From assembly GCF_016862455.1 (NCBI RefSeq), contig NZ_BOMZ01000026.1:62001-126000 (forward strand): 64,000 nt of DNA, in the 5' to 3' direction. The DNA comes from Actinoplanes utahensis. GTDB lineage: Bacteria > Actinomycetota > Actinomycetes > Mycobacteriales > Micromonosporaceae. How positions within the stretch are numbered: the first letter of the stretch is position 1; the number at the start of each line of letters is the position of its first letter. Shown piece by piece: positions 34,984-43,277 of this stretch. The position numbers were made by a program, and so were the translations under genes. The notes beneath the pieces were generated by a model that was not told where the DNA came from, did not search any database, and saw nothing but the letters and a program-made list of their open reading frames with translations.

Positions 34984-35877
34984 TCACTCCCCGCGGGTCA
35001 GGTGGACGAAGGCGTCATCGAGGCTGGCCTGTTCCAAGGTGAGCTCGGCGGCGACGATGCCGTCGCGGGCGAGCACCGAGATGACGGCGTGCAGCAGGTT
35101 GCCAGACCCGACGACCTCGATCCGGGATCCCTGGCGGCGCAGTTCGCGCACCTCGGGCAGCTCGGTGAGCAGTTCGTCGGCGAAGTCCACCGACGGGCGG
35201 AACCGGATCCGCTGCTCGTCGCCGGCCCGCTGGACCAGGCCGCCCGGGGTGTCCAGGGCGACCACCTCACCCTTGTCGATCACCGCGATCCGGTCGCAGA
35301 GACGCTCGGCCTCCTCCATGAAGTGGGTGACCAGCAGCAGGGTGACCCCACGGTCGCGGATGCCGGAGATCAGGTCCCAGGTGTCCCGGCGGGCCTGCGG
35401 ATCGAGGCCGGTGGTCAGCTCGTCCAGGATGGCGATCTCCGGGTTGCCGAGCAGCGCCAGCGCGATCGAGAGGCGCTGCTTCTGACCGCCGGAGAGCTTG
35501 CCGTACCGGGTCTTCACCTTGGCCGTCAGCCCCAGGTCGCCGACCAGCCCGCGCCAGTCGGCCGGGTTCGGGTAGAACGAGCTGTACAGCTCCAGGGCCT
35601 CGCGGACGGTCAGCTTGTCCTGGAGCTCGCTCTCCTGGAGCTGAACGCCGACCCGGGAGCGGAGCGCCTTGTCGCCGGCCCGGTGGCCGAGGACGGTGAT
35701 GGCGCCGGAGTCGGGGGTGCGCAGCCCGGAGATGCACTCGACGGTGGTGGTCTTGCCGGCGCCGTTCGGGCCCAGGATGCCGAAGATCTCACCGGGTTCG
35801 ACGCTGAAGGAGACATCGCGTACGGCGACCGTCTCGCCGTACCGTTTCGCCAGGTTCCGGACCTCGATGACTGTCAT
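34984..35877 (-). CDS. ABC transporter ATP-binding protein (DrrA-like)
   Basis: 297 residues. Walker A GPNGAGKT, Q-loop VGVQLQESEL, signature LSGGQKQR, Walker B IAILDELTTGLDP and H-loop VTHFMEEAE are all present. The usual DEPT after Walker B is DELT here, but catalytic Asp and Glu remain. The C-terminal extension (about 220-297) matches DrrA-type exporters. It pairs with the permease 5 bp downstream; the NarL system follows in the same direction. Confidence 0.92.
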   Translation of the reverse strand: MTVIEVRNLAKRYGETVAVRDVSFSVEPGEIFGILGPNGAGKTTTVECISGLRTPDSGAITVLGHRAGDKALRSRVGVQLQESELQDKLTVREALELYSSFYPNPADWRGLVGDLGLTAKVKTRYGKLSGGQKQRLSIALALLGNPEIAILDELTTGLDPQARRDTWDLISGIRDRGVTLLLVTHFMEEAERLCDRIAVIDKGEVVALDTPGGLVQRAGDEQRIRFRPSVDFADELLTELPEVRELRRQGSRIEVVGSGNLLHAVISVLARDGIVAAELTLEQASLDDAFVHLTRGE

Positions 35878-35931
35878 GCATAGAGCGTCGCCCGGCGGGG
35901 CATGCGCCCGAATCGAACAGCAGGCGATCCT

Positions 35932-35957
35932 CCCCATCCACCGATCGGTGGATGGGG
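35932..35957. terminator. Perfect 26-bp palindrome after the glycosyltransferase gene
   Basis: CCCCATCCACCG-AT-CGGTGGATGGGG lies 2 bp past the stop of the minus-strand glycosyltransferase gene and 54 bp upstream of the ABC ATPase start. As RNA it would give an 11-bp stem with a GATC loop. A terminator is likely; an operator for the ABC genes is the alternative. Confidence 0.68.
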
Positions 35958-35959
35958 TC

Positions 35960-37105
35960 CTACACCGTCGTCTCCTCGGCGGTCGCCGGGGTGCGCCGCA
36001 GGCTCGTGTAGACCGAGCCGATCTGGGACGCCACCCGCTTCCACGAATACGCCTGCCGGGCCCGGTCCAGAGCCGCGGTCGCGTACGTGAACCGCCGCAC
36101 CTTGTCGTTGATCAGCCTGCGCAGCGCCCCGCCGAGCGCCCGCGGGTCCCGGCCCGGCACCAGGTCACCGGTCAGGCCGTCGACCACGGTCTCGGTGAGG
36201 GTGCCCTCGGCCGCCCCGACCACGGGGACGCCGCAGGCCATCGCCTCGAGCGCCGACTGCTCGTCCCACGGGCTGGCGACCAGCACGTCCGCCGAGCGGT
36301 ACCAGCTGGGCAGGTCCCGGTCCGCCACCGAGCCGACCAGCTTGAACCGGTCGGCGACCTTGAACTGCTCGGCCATCGACCGCAGCAACCGGGCGCCCGG
36401 GTCGGCCGGCAGCTGATCCGGCGCCGGCCCGCCGACGACCACCACCTCCGCGCCCGGGACGTACCGCATGGCCTGGATGACGTCGCCGAACCCCTTGCGC
36501 TCGACGAGCCTGCCGACCGACAGGATGCGGGGACGTTCCGGATCCCGCTCGACCGACGGCCCGTCCGGGGTGAAACGGTCGCTGTCGACGCCGGACGGCA
36601 CGACCGTCAGCCGGGACCGGGGAACCCCGATCCGGACCAGGCCGTGCAACTCGTCCTGGGTCTGCGCGACCACCCGGTCGACGGCCCGGCCCAGGGCGCG
36701 CTCGTAGCCGGCGCGGGACGGGCCCGGCGCCATCGCCTCGCCCTCGCCCAGCTCGTGGAACGACTGCACGACCGGGATGTCGATCTGCTTGGCGGCGGTG
36801 ACCGCGGCCAGGCCACCGGTCCAGAAGTGGGCGTGCACCACGTCCGGCGTCCAGCCGTCACGCCACTGCTCGCCGAGCACCCGGGCGAACTCGCCCATGT
36901 GCGGCAGCAGCAGATCGGACGGGATGGGGCGGACCGGACCCGCGACGACGTGCACCACGTGCACCCCGCTCGGGGTGATCACGACCTCGGCGACGTCCGG
37001 GTCCTCGCGGCGGATGTACACGCGCACGTCGTGCCCCAACTCGGCCAGCGCCGCCGAAAGGTCGTCGACGTGAGCGTCGGGTTCGGAGATCATCGCAATG
37101 CGCAC
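35960..37105 (-). CDS. GT4-family glycosyltransferase
   Basis: 381 residues, GT-B fold. The N-terminal domain has DVVHAHFWTGGLAA; the donor-binding domain has ILSVGRLVERKGF, VVVGGPAP and the E-x7-E motif in SPWDEQSALEAMACG followed by VPVVGAAEGTLTETV. The arrangement resembles MshA and sucrose-phosphate-synthase-like enzymes, which use nucleotide sugars. No mycothiol genes are adjacent, so the acceptor is unknown. The start MRIAMISEPDAHVDD is typical. Confidence 0.87.
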   Translation of the reverse strand: MRIAMISEPDAHVDDLSAALAELGHDVRVYIRREDPDVAEVVITPSGVHVVHVVAGPVRPIPSDLLLPHMGEFARVLGEQWRDGWTPDVVHAHFWTGGLAAVTAAKQIDIPVVQSFHELGEGEAMAPGPSRAGYERALGRAVDRVVAQTQDELHGLVRIGVPRSRLTVVPSGVDSDRFTPDGPSVERDPERPRILSVGRLVERKGFGDVIQAMRYVPGAEVVVVGGPAPDQLPADPGARLLRSMAEQFKVADRFKLVGSVADRDLPSWYRSADVLVASPWDEQSALEAMACGVPVVGAAEGTLTETVVDGLTGDLVPGRDPRALGGALRRLINDKVRRFTYATAALDRARQAYSWKRVASQIGSVYTSLRRTPATAEETTV

Positions 37106-37219
37106 GGGGTCTCCTCCAGCGGGCCGTGGTGGGGGTACGGGCCGACCAATGCCCTACAGCCGGAACCGTAAACATGGATGGCCTGTTACAGGACGCGTGA
37201 GCAGGGTAAACCGGTTCAC

Positions 37220-37657
37220 GTGGCAATCGTGTCGAGAACCGTCCAGGCCCCACCCGACCGGGTCTTCGCCGTCCTCGCCGACGGCTGGAGCTACAGCGAC
37301 TGGGTGGTCGGCACCGTACACATCCGCGACGTCGAGCCGGCCTGGCCGGCGCCCGGCGCGAAACTCCATCACAAGGCCGGCCCGTGGCCCCTGTCGCTGC
37401 ACGACGCGTCGACGGTGCTCGACTGCGTCCCCGCCGAGCGGCTGCGGCTGAAGGCCGGACTGTGGCCGCTCGGCGAGGCCCTCGTCGACATCCGGCTGAC
37501 CCCGCTCGCCGACGGCACGACCCGGGTGGTGATCGAGGAGTCGTTCACCGACGGACCGCTGGGCTGGGTCCAGAACAAGCTCAACGACCTGGTGCTGCAC
37601 CGCCGCAACGTGGAATCGCTGCGGCGGCTCGCCGACATCGCCGAACGTCAGCGGTAG
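37220..37657 (+). CDS. SRPBCC-family protein
   Basis: About 145 residues from GTG 37220 (MAIVSRTVQAPPDRVFAVLA), the standard first strand and helix of the START/Bet v1 fold. Further marks are WSYSDWVVGTVHIRD, RLRLKAGLWPLGEA and ESLRRLADIAE as the last helix. The fold binds hydrophobic ligands; ligand unknown. It is convergent with, and overlaps by 10 bp, a phytoene-dehydrogenase-like gene. An in-frame start at 37178 is less family-like. Confidence 0.8.
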   Translation: MAIVSRTVQAPPDRVFAVLADGWSYSDWVVGTVHIRDVEPAWPAPGAKLHHKAGPWPLSLHDASTVLDCVPAERLRLKAGLWPLGEALVDIRLTPLADGTTRVVIEESFTDGPLGWVQNKLNDLVLHRRNVESLRRLADIAERQR

Positions 37658-39219
37658 ATCGCCCGGTTCGCTGCGTCGATCGCGGCCCGGTACAGGCCGC
37701 CGGTGAGACCGCGGTCCCGGGCCAGGGCGGCCCGGGCCGCGTTCGCGCCCGGCGCGCCGTGCACACCACCGCCCGGATGCGCCGAGGCGCTGCCCAGGTA
37801 GAGACGGTCGACCGGGGTGTCCGGCCGGCCCAGGCCCGGGATCGGCCGGAGGAACAGCTGCTGGTACGCGGCCGCGGTGCCGCCACCGAGCGCCCCGCCC
37901 ACCAGCGACGGGTTCTCCCGCTCCATGTCACCCGGCGCGAACACGTGCCGGGCCAGCACCCTGCTCCGGAACCCGGGCGCGTGCGCCTCCACGACCGCCT
38001 CCATCCGCTCCACGTGCTCGGCGATCTCGTCGGCGTGCCACGACTTGCGGTGCGGGAGGTGGGTGTACGCCCACATCGACTCCGTCCCCGCCGGCGACCG
38101 GCTCGGATCCGCCGTCGTCATCTGCCCCAGCAGCAGGAACGGGTCCGGCGGCACCTCGTCGGTCGCCAGATGCGCCGCATAGCGGGTCAGCCCGTTCAGG
38201 TCGGCGCCCAGATGCACCGTCCCGGCCCGCCCGGCCACCGGGTTCGTCCACGGCACCCGGCTGCCGACCGCCCAGTCCACCTTGACGGTCGCCCCGTCCC
38301 AGCGGAAGTGCGCCAGGTCCTCGGTCATCCGCGGCGGCAGCCACCGGTCGCCGACCATGTCGAGGAAGAGCGCCGGGGCGGGCACGTCGGCGATCACCGC
38401 CCGCCGGGCACGCCAGTCCCGGCCGTCCGCCGTCCGGACCCCGACCGCCCGCCCGCGGGCCACCAGGACCCGGCTCACCGGCGCCTCGTAGACGATCTCC
38501 CCGGGGAATCTCCGCACCAGCGCCGAGGTGATCTCCTGCGCCCCGCCGACCGGCGCCGGCCAGCCCACCTCCTGCCCGAGCATCGCCAGCAGCCAGCCGT
38601 AGACGCCGCCGCCCGCCTCCTCCGGCGACAGGTCGGTGTGCAGGGCGCAGCCGGCCAGCGCGAGCGCCCCGCCCTCCCCGTCGAACAGCTCCGAACCCAG
38701 CTCCCGCACCGACAGCACGAGACGCCGGGCCAGGCGCAGCGACCCGGACAGGCGCAGCCGCCGGACGAGGCCGAGCCCGGTGCGCACCGGTGGGAACGGG
38801 GTGAACAGCGTGTCCAGCATCGGCGCCGACACCGACCGCCACTCCGCGAAAGCGTTGCGCCAGCGGTCACCGTCGCCCGGCGCGAACTGCTCCATCGACG
38901 CGGCGGTCCGGTCCACGTCCCGGCTCACGGTGGCGGCACGGCCGTCCGGGAGCAGATGGGTGAACACGTCCGGGGAATGCGCCCACTCCAGATTCAGCTC
39001 GAGCGACTTCAGCACCGGGGAGGCGTACCCCAGGGGATAGAAGGCACTGAAGAGGTCGGACAGGTAACCCGGCGCGGTCAGCTCCCCCGAGCGCACCGCC
39101 CCGCCCGGATGCGGGGCCGCCTCCAGGACCCGCACCGTCCAACCTGCGTCTGCCAGCATGTTCGCCGCCACGAGACCGTTGTGCCCGGCCCCGACGACGA
39201 TCGCGTCAACGGTCTCCAC
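37648..39219 (-). CDS. Phytoene-dehydrogenase-like FAD oxidoreductase
   Basis: 523 residues. The N-terminal FAD motif is VVGAGHNGLVAANMLADAGW with VLEAAPHPGGAVRS; the C-terminal FAD motif is LYLGSASAHPGGGVHGAPGA. This is the CrtI-like COG1233 architecture, catalysing dehydrogenation or isomerisation of lipids or carotenoids. No other carotenoid gene is nearby, so the substrate is open. The adjacent SRPBCC protein could bind a related ligand. Confidence 0.88.
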   Translation of the reverse strand: METVDAIVVGAGHNGLVAANMLADAGWTVRVLEAAPHPGGAVRSGELTAPGYLSDLFSAFYPLGYASPVLKSLELNLEWAHSPDVFTHLLPDGRAATVSRDVDRTAASMEQFAPGDGDRWRNAFAEWRSVSAPMLDTLFTPFPPVRTGLGLVRRLRLSGSLRLARRLVLSVRELGSELFDGEGGALALAGCALHTDLSPEEAGGGVYGWLLAMLGQEVGWPAPVGGAQEITSALVRRFPGEIVYEAPVSRVLVARGRAVGVRTADGRDWRARRAVIADVPAPALFLDMVGDRWLPPRMTEDLAHFRWDGATVKVDWAVGSRVPWTNPVAGRAGTVHLGADLNGLTRYAAHLATDEVPPDPFLLLGQMTTADPSRSPAGTESMWAYTHLPHRKSWHADEIAEHVERMEAVVEAHAPGFRSRVLARHVFAPGDMERENPSLVGGALGGGTAAAYQQLFLRPIPGLGRPDTPVDRLYLGSASAHPGGGVHGAPGANAARAALARDRGLTGGLYRAAIDAANRAIYR

Positions 39220-39272
39220 ATCGGGAAGCTACCCGGCGTTTAGGACATCTACCGCCGGGCACCCAACGAATC

Positions 39273-39596
39273 ATGGAACGGGTCAGCACGAAGCACGGCG
39301 CCATCCTCGACGAGCAGATGGCCCGGGAGTCACCCCGGCTGGCGGAGGCCCCGCCCGGCGGCTACGGCCGCGATGTGCCGGATGGTGTCGGCAGCCCGCA
39401 CGGCGAGGCGTTCAGCCGCTTCGGCACCTACATCGGCCTGTCCGCGTTTCCCGGGGACCGCGCGGCGCTGGAGCGTTCGGCGCGCGCCCTCGAGGCCCCG
39501 GACGACGTGATGCGGCGCCTGTCGGCACTCCCGGACGGGACGGTCTACGAGAACGTCGCCCAGGTGTGGGACGCGAGTGAAGGGAGAAACGCATGA
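39273..39596 (+). CDS. DUF2795 family protein
   Basis: 107 residues. The C-terminal half, RAALERSARALEAPDDVMRR then LSALPDGTVYENVAQVWDA, matches DUF2795, a small family with a helix plus LPD-x-x-Y motif. The N-terminal half (MERVSTKHGAILDEQMARES) is polar, resembling the variable head of these proteins. The following cyclase-like gene overlaps by 4 bp (ATGA). Function unknown. Confidence 0.75.
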   Translation: MERVSTKHGAILDEQMARESPRLAEAPPGGYGRDVPDGVGSPHGEAFSRFGTYIGLSAFPGDRAALERSARALEAPDDVMRRLSALPDGTVYENVAQVWDASEGRNA

Positions 39597-40057
39597 GCAC
39601 GGTCACCGAGTTCGTTGACGTCAACGTCCCGGTTCGCACCGCGTACAACCAGTGGACCCAGTTCGAGGACTTCCCCAGATTCATGGAAGGGGTCAGCGAG
39701 ATCCGGCAACTCGACGACACCCACATGCACTGGAAGACCGAGATCGCCGGCGTCAAACGCGAGTTCGACGCCGAGATCACCGAACAGCTGCCCGACGAGC
39801 GGGTCGCCTGGCACGCGACCGACGGCGAGAAGCAGGCCGGCGTGGTCACCTTCCACCGGCTCGACGACGGTCACACCAGGGTCACCGTCCAGATGGACTT
39901 CGACCCGCAGGGCATCGTCGAGACCGCCGGGGACAAGCTGGGCATCATCGACCGCAAGATCAAGGGCGACCTGCACCGGTTCAAGGAGTTCATCGAGAGC
40001 CGCGGCGGGATCGAGACCGGCGCCTGGCGCGGCCAGGTGGGCCGGCCCGGCATCTGA
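39593..40057 (+). CDS. Polyketide-cyclase/SRPBCC-like protein
   Basis: 154 residues. MSTVTEFVDVNVPVRTAYNQ and WTQFEDFPRFMEGV are the family start, and VAWHATDGEKQAGVVTFHRL the core strands, ending with a long helix (KIKGDLHRFKEFIESRGG). It matches the COG5637-type stress-related members of the fold. It is translated with the DUF2795 gene and followed by a strong hairpin terminator at 40081. Confidence 0.85.
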   Translation: MSTVTEFVDVNVPVRTAYNQWTQFEDFPRFMEGVSEIRQLDDTHMHWKTEIAGVKREFDAEITEQLPDERVAWHATDGEKQAGVVTFHRLDDGHTRVTVQMDFDPQGIVETAGDKLGIIDRKIKGDLHRFKEFIESRGGIETGAWRGQVGRPGI

Positions 40058-40080
40058 ACCCGCCTTCTCACCACTCATGG

Positions 40081-40104
40081 AACGGCCGCCCGTAGGCGGC
40101 CGTT
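40081..40104 (+). terminator. Rho-independent-type terminator
   Basis: AACGGCCGCC (40081-40090) pairs perfectly with GGCGGCCGTT (40095-40104), loop CGTA, then T. It lies 24 bp after the cyclase-like gene. Confidence 0.8.
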
Positions 40105-40135
40105 TCCGCTTCCCCGGAACGGGTACCCACCCGGT

Positions 40136-40327
40136 ATGACCGATTCCCACGAGAACGACGGTGTGTGGCGCGACGAGGAGCGGCTCCCGCTCGACCAACT
40201 CAACCAAGCCATGGCCAGCTGGGACACCGACGGCCAGAACGACCCTAGCGACAACGACAGCGGCCAGGAAGCCTCGGTTGCGACAAGCGAGCGGCCTTCG
40301 ACCACCGGACACACCGGACCCCATTGA
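40136..40327 (+). CDS. Small acidic hypothetical protein (63 aa)
   Basis: MTDSHENDGVWRDEERLPLD begins a strongly polar, acidic protein with DQLNQAMASWDTDGQNDPSD and a Ser/Thr-rich end. It has no hydrophobic segment and no recognised family. There is no clear ribosome-binding site, so it is a low-confidence gene. Confidence 0.45.
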   Translation: MTDSHENDGVWRDEERLPLDQLNQAMASWDTDGQNDPSDNDSGQEASVATSERPSTTGHTGPH

Positions 40328-40724
40328 TCTTGTACGACCTACGCGAGGTCCCGTGACCACGACGGCCCGGTCCGCGTGACACCGGACCGAAGCCCGGCTT
40401 CCGGGCTGAGGCGGCTCTCACCGCTTCAGCCCGCCCGGCTCCTCCCCGCTCCGACCCCGCCGCGCTCTTCTCCCCAGCGCCTCTGCTTCACCACGGTCGC
40501 CTTTGCGGGGCAGCCTCGCCTTTCACCGCGGTCACCTCAGCGCCCGCCTCACTTTTCACGGCGGGTCACCCCAGCACCCCCGCCTCACCTTCGCCACGGC
40601 CGCCTCAGCGCCCGCGGCCTCGCCTTTCACGGCGGTCACCTCAGCGCCCGCCGCTTCGCCTTTCACCACACGGCTCCCTTTCCGGGTGCCTGGATCGGCG
40701 GCGGAGACCGCCTCTCCCAGCGCC
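40328..40724. other. Gene-free stretch with minisatellite array
   Basis: No gene is convincing here. Most of the 400 bp is the pyrimidine-rich array at 40513-40688, just past the stop of the minus-strand gene 40725-41495. Confidence 0.6.
40513..40688. repeat. Degenerate 33-36-bp tandem repeat (5 units)
   Basis: Units begin near 40513, 40546, 40582, 40617 and 40653 and share GCCTC-GCCTTTCAC, GGTCACCTCAGCGCCC. Spacing is 33, 36, 35 and 36 bp, so no reading frame is kept across the array. Confidence 0.75.
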
Positions 40725-41495
40725 TCACTCGTCGGCGGAGGCCCGGACCCGGGTGATGATCAGTGCGCCGAGGCCGCCGTGGGCGCGGATGAGGTAGCGG
40801 TCGGCGGCCTGCCGGAAACCCGGCTCCCGCAGCACGGCACCCGCCGCGGTGCCGTTGTTGGCGGTCCACGGCGTCTCCACCGATCCCGCGCCGTGCGCGA
40901 ACCGGATCCGCACCGGCGCCCGCCCTCGCACCGACACCGTCGCCGTGCCGACCCCACCGGCGAACGTGACCGGCACCGTCCCGCGCGGCTCCGGCAACCA
41001 CAGCCGGGACAGGCCCGCCGAACCCACCACGACCCGCCGCACCCGGCCCTCCCGCAGATTCAGATGCTGCTCACCGGCACCGGCGGGAAGCCGGATGTCC
41101 CAGCGGACGTTCCGGTTCAGCACGATCCACACCTCGTCGAGCCCGGCGTCCCCGGTCGCCGCCAACCGCACCACCACCCGGGCGCCACGCCGGCTCACCA
41201 CCGGGGCGATCCCGGCATCCGGCGCGGTGCTGATCCGGTAGAGCAGGCCCGGCAGCGGAGCCAACCTCACCCGAACCCGGCTAGCGGCGTCACCGAGAGT
41301 GAGCCACGCCACCTTCCGGTTCAGCAGCGGACCGGTGGCGACCCGTTCCGGCGGCCGCGGCGCCAGCGCTACCGGGGAGACCGGCGGAACCGGCTCAGGC
41401 ACCATATGAAGAGCCGTCAACCCTCCGGCAGCCAGTACCGCGAGCCCGGCGACCACGACGATTGAGCGGTGGAGACGCAAGTCCGAGGGCACCAT
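40725..41495 (-). CDS. Membrane-anchored extracytoplasmic protein of unknown function
   Basis: 256 residues. One N-terminal hydrophobic helix (IVVVAGLAVLAAGGLTALHM) anchors an outer domain that is all-beta in character (VAWLTLGDAASRVRVRLAPL, VRWDIRLPAGAGEQHLNLRE, RLWLPEPRGTVPVTFAGGVG). No catalytic motif is seen. The repeating beta pattern would fit an adhesin-like or pilus-like fold, a guess only. Start ATG 41495 is chosen from the hydrophobic segment; ribosome-binding site weak. Confidence 0.62.
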   Translation of the reverse strand: MVPSDLRLHRSIVVVAGLAVLAAGGLTALHMVPEPVPPVSPVALAPRPPERVATGPLLNRKVAWLTLGDAASRVRVRLAPLPGLLYRISTAPDAGIAPVVSRRGARVVVRLAATGDAGLDEVWIVLNRNVRWDIRLPAGAGEQHLNLREGRVRRVVVGSAGLSRLWLPEPRGTVPVTFAGGVGTATVSVRGRAPVRIRFAHGAGSVETPWTANNGTAAGAVLREPGFRQAADRYLIRAHGGLGALIITRVRASADE

Positions 41496-41559
41496 CGGAC
41501 AACGGAGAATCGGCCGAACGGGTGACGGCGATCCGTCCATATCGAGCCAGACTGTCCGA

Positions 41560-41769
41560 GTGCGATCTGTCGGTTTCCTCTCTGAGCGTCAACGCCGCCT
41601 CGCGTGGCTGGGTTTTCTCCTCGCTTCCTTCCAGGCACCCCTGGCAGCGAAACTCGTTGATGACGCTTCCTGGTTCCTCGCCGTCGTGGTTGCCCTCGTG
41701 GTCGCCACGGTGATCATCGCCGATGACGCCCAGCGTCGCCGGCCCGAACCGGCCGACTACGTGGAGTAA
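41560..41769 (+). CDS. Small membrane protein (69 aa)
   Basis: From GTG 41560: MRSVGFLSERQRRLAWLGFL continues into two hydrophobic segments (LAWLGFLLASFQAPL and WFLAVVVALVVATVIIADD) and an acidic end PADYVE. It is divergent from the anchored protein gene 64 bp away. No family is known; the membrane pattern supports it as real, but start and function are uncertain. Confidence 0.5.
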   Translation: MRSVGFLSERQRRLAWLGFLLASFQAPLAAKLVDDASWFLAVVVALVVATVIIADDAQRRRPEPADYVE

Positions 41770-42306
41770 TCCTCCACCACCTCATCGCCGCCGGGGACCT
41801 CCCGGGTCCCTACTCAGCCGACCTTGGGCTCACCGGCTCCGCGCCGCCTCAGCGCCCCTTCGGCACCACCGGCATCGCGTGCCGCAGCGCGCCCTTCGGC
41901 ACCACGGGCATTCCGCGGCGCACCGCCCCCTTTCCGCGCCACCGGCATCCCGGGCCCTGCCGCACCACGCCCTTTCCGCGCCACCGGCATTCCGCAGCGC
42001 ACCGCGCCGTTTCGACGCGGCCCCGATGGTGCGCCGTCCCGGCCAGCCCTCTCGGCGTGGCCAGGATTCCGCACCAGGCCCCAGCCGAGGCCTCTCGGCG
42101 CTTCGCCATCACCGCGCCGCCACGCTTCGGTGACGACCGGGATCGGCCCTGCCTCCCGGCGACGCCACCGCCGGAATCGGGCGTTCTCCACCGGCAGCGC
42201 CCCGCCTTCCCCTGATCAACGGCACCGGTTCTCCCGTCGACGGCACCGCGGAGGCCAGCCGACGTTGATCTCGTCGCGTGGCGTCGCGGGTGCTCCTGGC
42301 CGCTGC
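41770..42306. other. Gene-free stretch with minisatellite array
   Basis: Open frames here follow repeat units and look like low-complexity artefacts, not proteins. The main content is the array at 41856-42012 between the small membrane gene and the convergent gene ending at 42307. Confidence 0.6.
41856..42012. repeat. 36-42-bp tandem repeat (about 4.2 units)
   Basis: Units start near 41856, 41892, 41928, 41970 and 42007 with CCCTT-CGGCACCAC or CCCTTTCCGCGCCACC, followed by GGCAT and a CGC-rich end. Spacings are 36, 36, 42 and 37 bp. The sequence is unrelated to the arrays at 40513 and 43450. Confidence 0.72.
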
Positions 42307-42795
42307 TCAGCCGAGGTCGTCCGGTCGCGCTTCGTGGCCGCGGCGGCCGTGCGTGCGACGGCGTTCCTTCAACTGCGCCTCGTAGAGGTGCCGCCGCCCG
42401 CCGACGAGCCGCTCCCGCGCCTCCCGTTCCATTTCACGGAACTCGCTGTAGTACCCGTCGTCGAACTCCTCGACGATCTGGAACGTCCAGTGGCCCGGAA
42501 TGACGTTGCGCCCGATCAGCTCACGCTGGATCCGCTCCGCCATCTCGCTGTGCCCCGCCTGCATGAACAGCGACACGGCCTCGTCCAGGGCGAAATCCGC
42601 GGTCCCGATCAGCTGGTGCGCGCTGTAGAGATGCCCCCGCACCCGTTCGACCGTCTCCAGCGCCTCACTCAGCTTCCCCAGTGCCTCCACTGTCACGTCG
42701 TCGACCCCGTCCGGCGGCTGATGCGCCGAGTCCGGCCCGTCCTCGGCCGGCCGGCCGTTCCGCTTCCCGAGATCGTCCTGCCCTGTGACCGTCAC
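42307..42795 (-). CDS. Conserved actinobacterial hypothetical protein
   Basis: 162 residues from GTG 42795, with GGAGGGG upstream. The core ALETVERVRGHLYSAHQLIG, then LDEAVSLFMQAGHSEMAERI and RELIGRNVIPGHWTFQIVEE is well ordered and resembles a family found widely in actinomycetes without assigned function. The C terminus is very basic (LKERRRTHGRRG). No membrane segment. The two polar ends look disordered. Confidence 0.78.
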   Translation of the reverse strand: MTVTGQDDLGKRNGRPAEDGPDSAHQPPDGVDDVTVEALGKLSEALETVERVRGHLYSAHQLIGTADFALDEAVSLFMQAGHSEMAERIQRELIGRNVIPGHWTFQIVEEFDDGYYSEFREMEREARERLVGGRRHLYEAQLKERRRTHGRRGHEARPDDLG

Positions 42796-42907
42796 CGGAC
42801 TGCCCCTCCTTCAGGCCCGCTTGCTCTGGCGAACCAGCAATTTCCCGGCCCTGGCGACTTCAACCGGCCTGCAACGTGGAAGGACCCGTCGGTCACCCTG
42901 CGCTCCC

Positions 42908-42920
42908 TAACGTTCTTCTC
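42908..42920 (+). promoter_or_regulatory. Leaderless-type promoter
   Basis: TAACGT (42908-42913) ends 7 nt before ATG 42921. Confidence 0.45.
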
Positions 42921-43277
42921 ATGAATGGCCTGTTCAGCAACGCCGCCGCCCGTGCAGCTCAGCGCTCCGCCCACGCCTCGCTCGCCGACCTGACCGCCGC
43001 CATCGGGGTCTCCGGTCTCGCCGCCGCCCAGGCGAACCCCGGCCTGATGTCGATCGTCGACCAGCACGCCGCCGGTATCCGGGACAGCCTCGACGCCGAC
43101 TCCCGCCCGCTGACCGCGATCCTGCTCGCCGCTTACGCCGAGGGCGTCCGCGACGCCGCTTTCCAGCACGGCTGGACCGCCCCCGAGGGCCCGATCGACT
43201 GGTCCGACAACGACTGGGTCCTCCGCCGTCTCCTCGCCGTCTGCACGCTGGCCAGCTCCCTCCCGGCACCGCGCTGA
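42921..43277 (+). CDS. Small hypothetical protein, possibly DUF6401-like
   Basis: 118 residues, helical and Ala-rich. SLADLTAAIGVSGLAAAQAN, PGLMSIVDQHAAGIRDSL and LTAILLAAYAEGVRDAAFQH are the clearest segments, ending LLAVCTLASSLPAPR. The layout reminds me of the short DUF6401 'natural product biosynthesis' proteins of Micromonosporaceae, but I cannot verify this. No biosynthetic cluster is nearby. Promoter geometry supports the start. Confidence 0.62.
   Translation: MNGLFSNAAARAAQRSAHASLADLTAAIGVSGLAAAQANPGLMSIVDQHAAGIRDSLDADSRPLTAILLAAYAEGVRDAAFQHGWTAPEGPIDWSDNDWVLRRLLAVCTLASSLPAPR

Noticed and set aside
34984..35877. Inactive ABC ATPase because Walker B reads DELT instead of DEPT
   Set aside because: The catalytic Asp-Glu pair, Walker A, signature and H-loop are intact; the Pro change alone does not imply loss of activity.
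41814..42191. Minus-strand open frame with MPVARKG-like repeats
   Set aside because: Its repeats are the DNA minisatellite read in frame; unit lengths of 37 and 42 with other periods break a common pattern, and no ribosome-binding site or family is seen.
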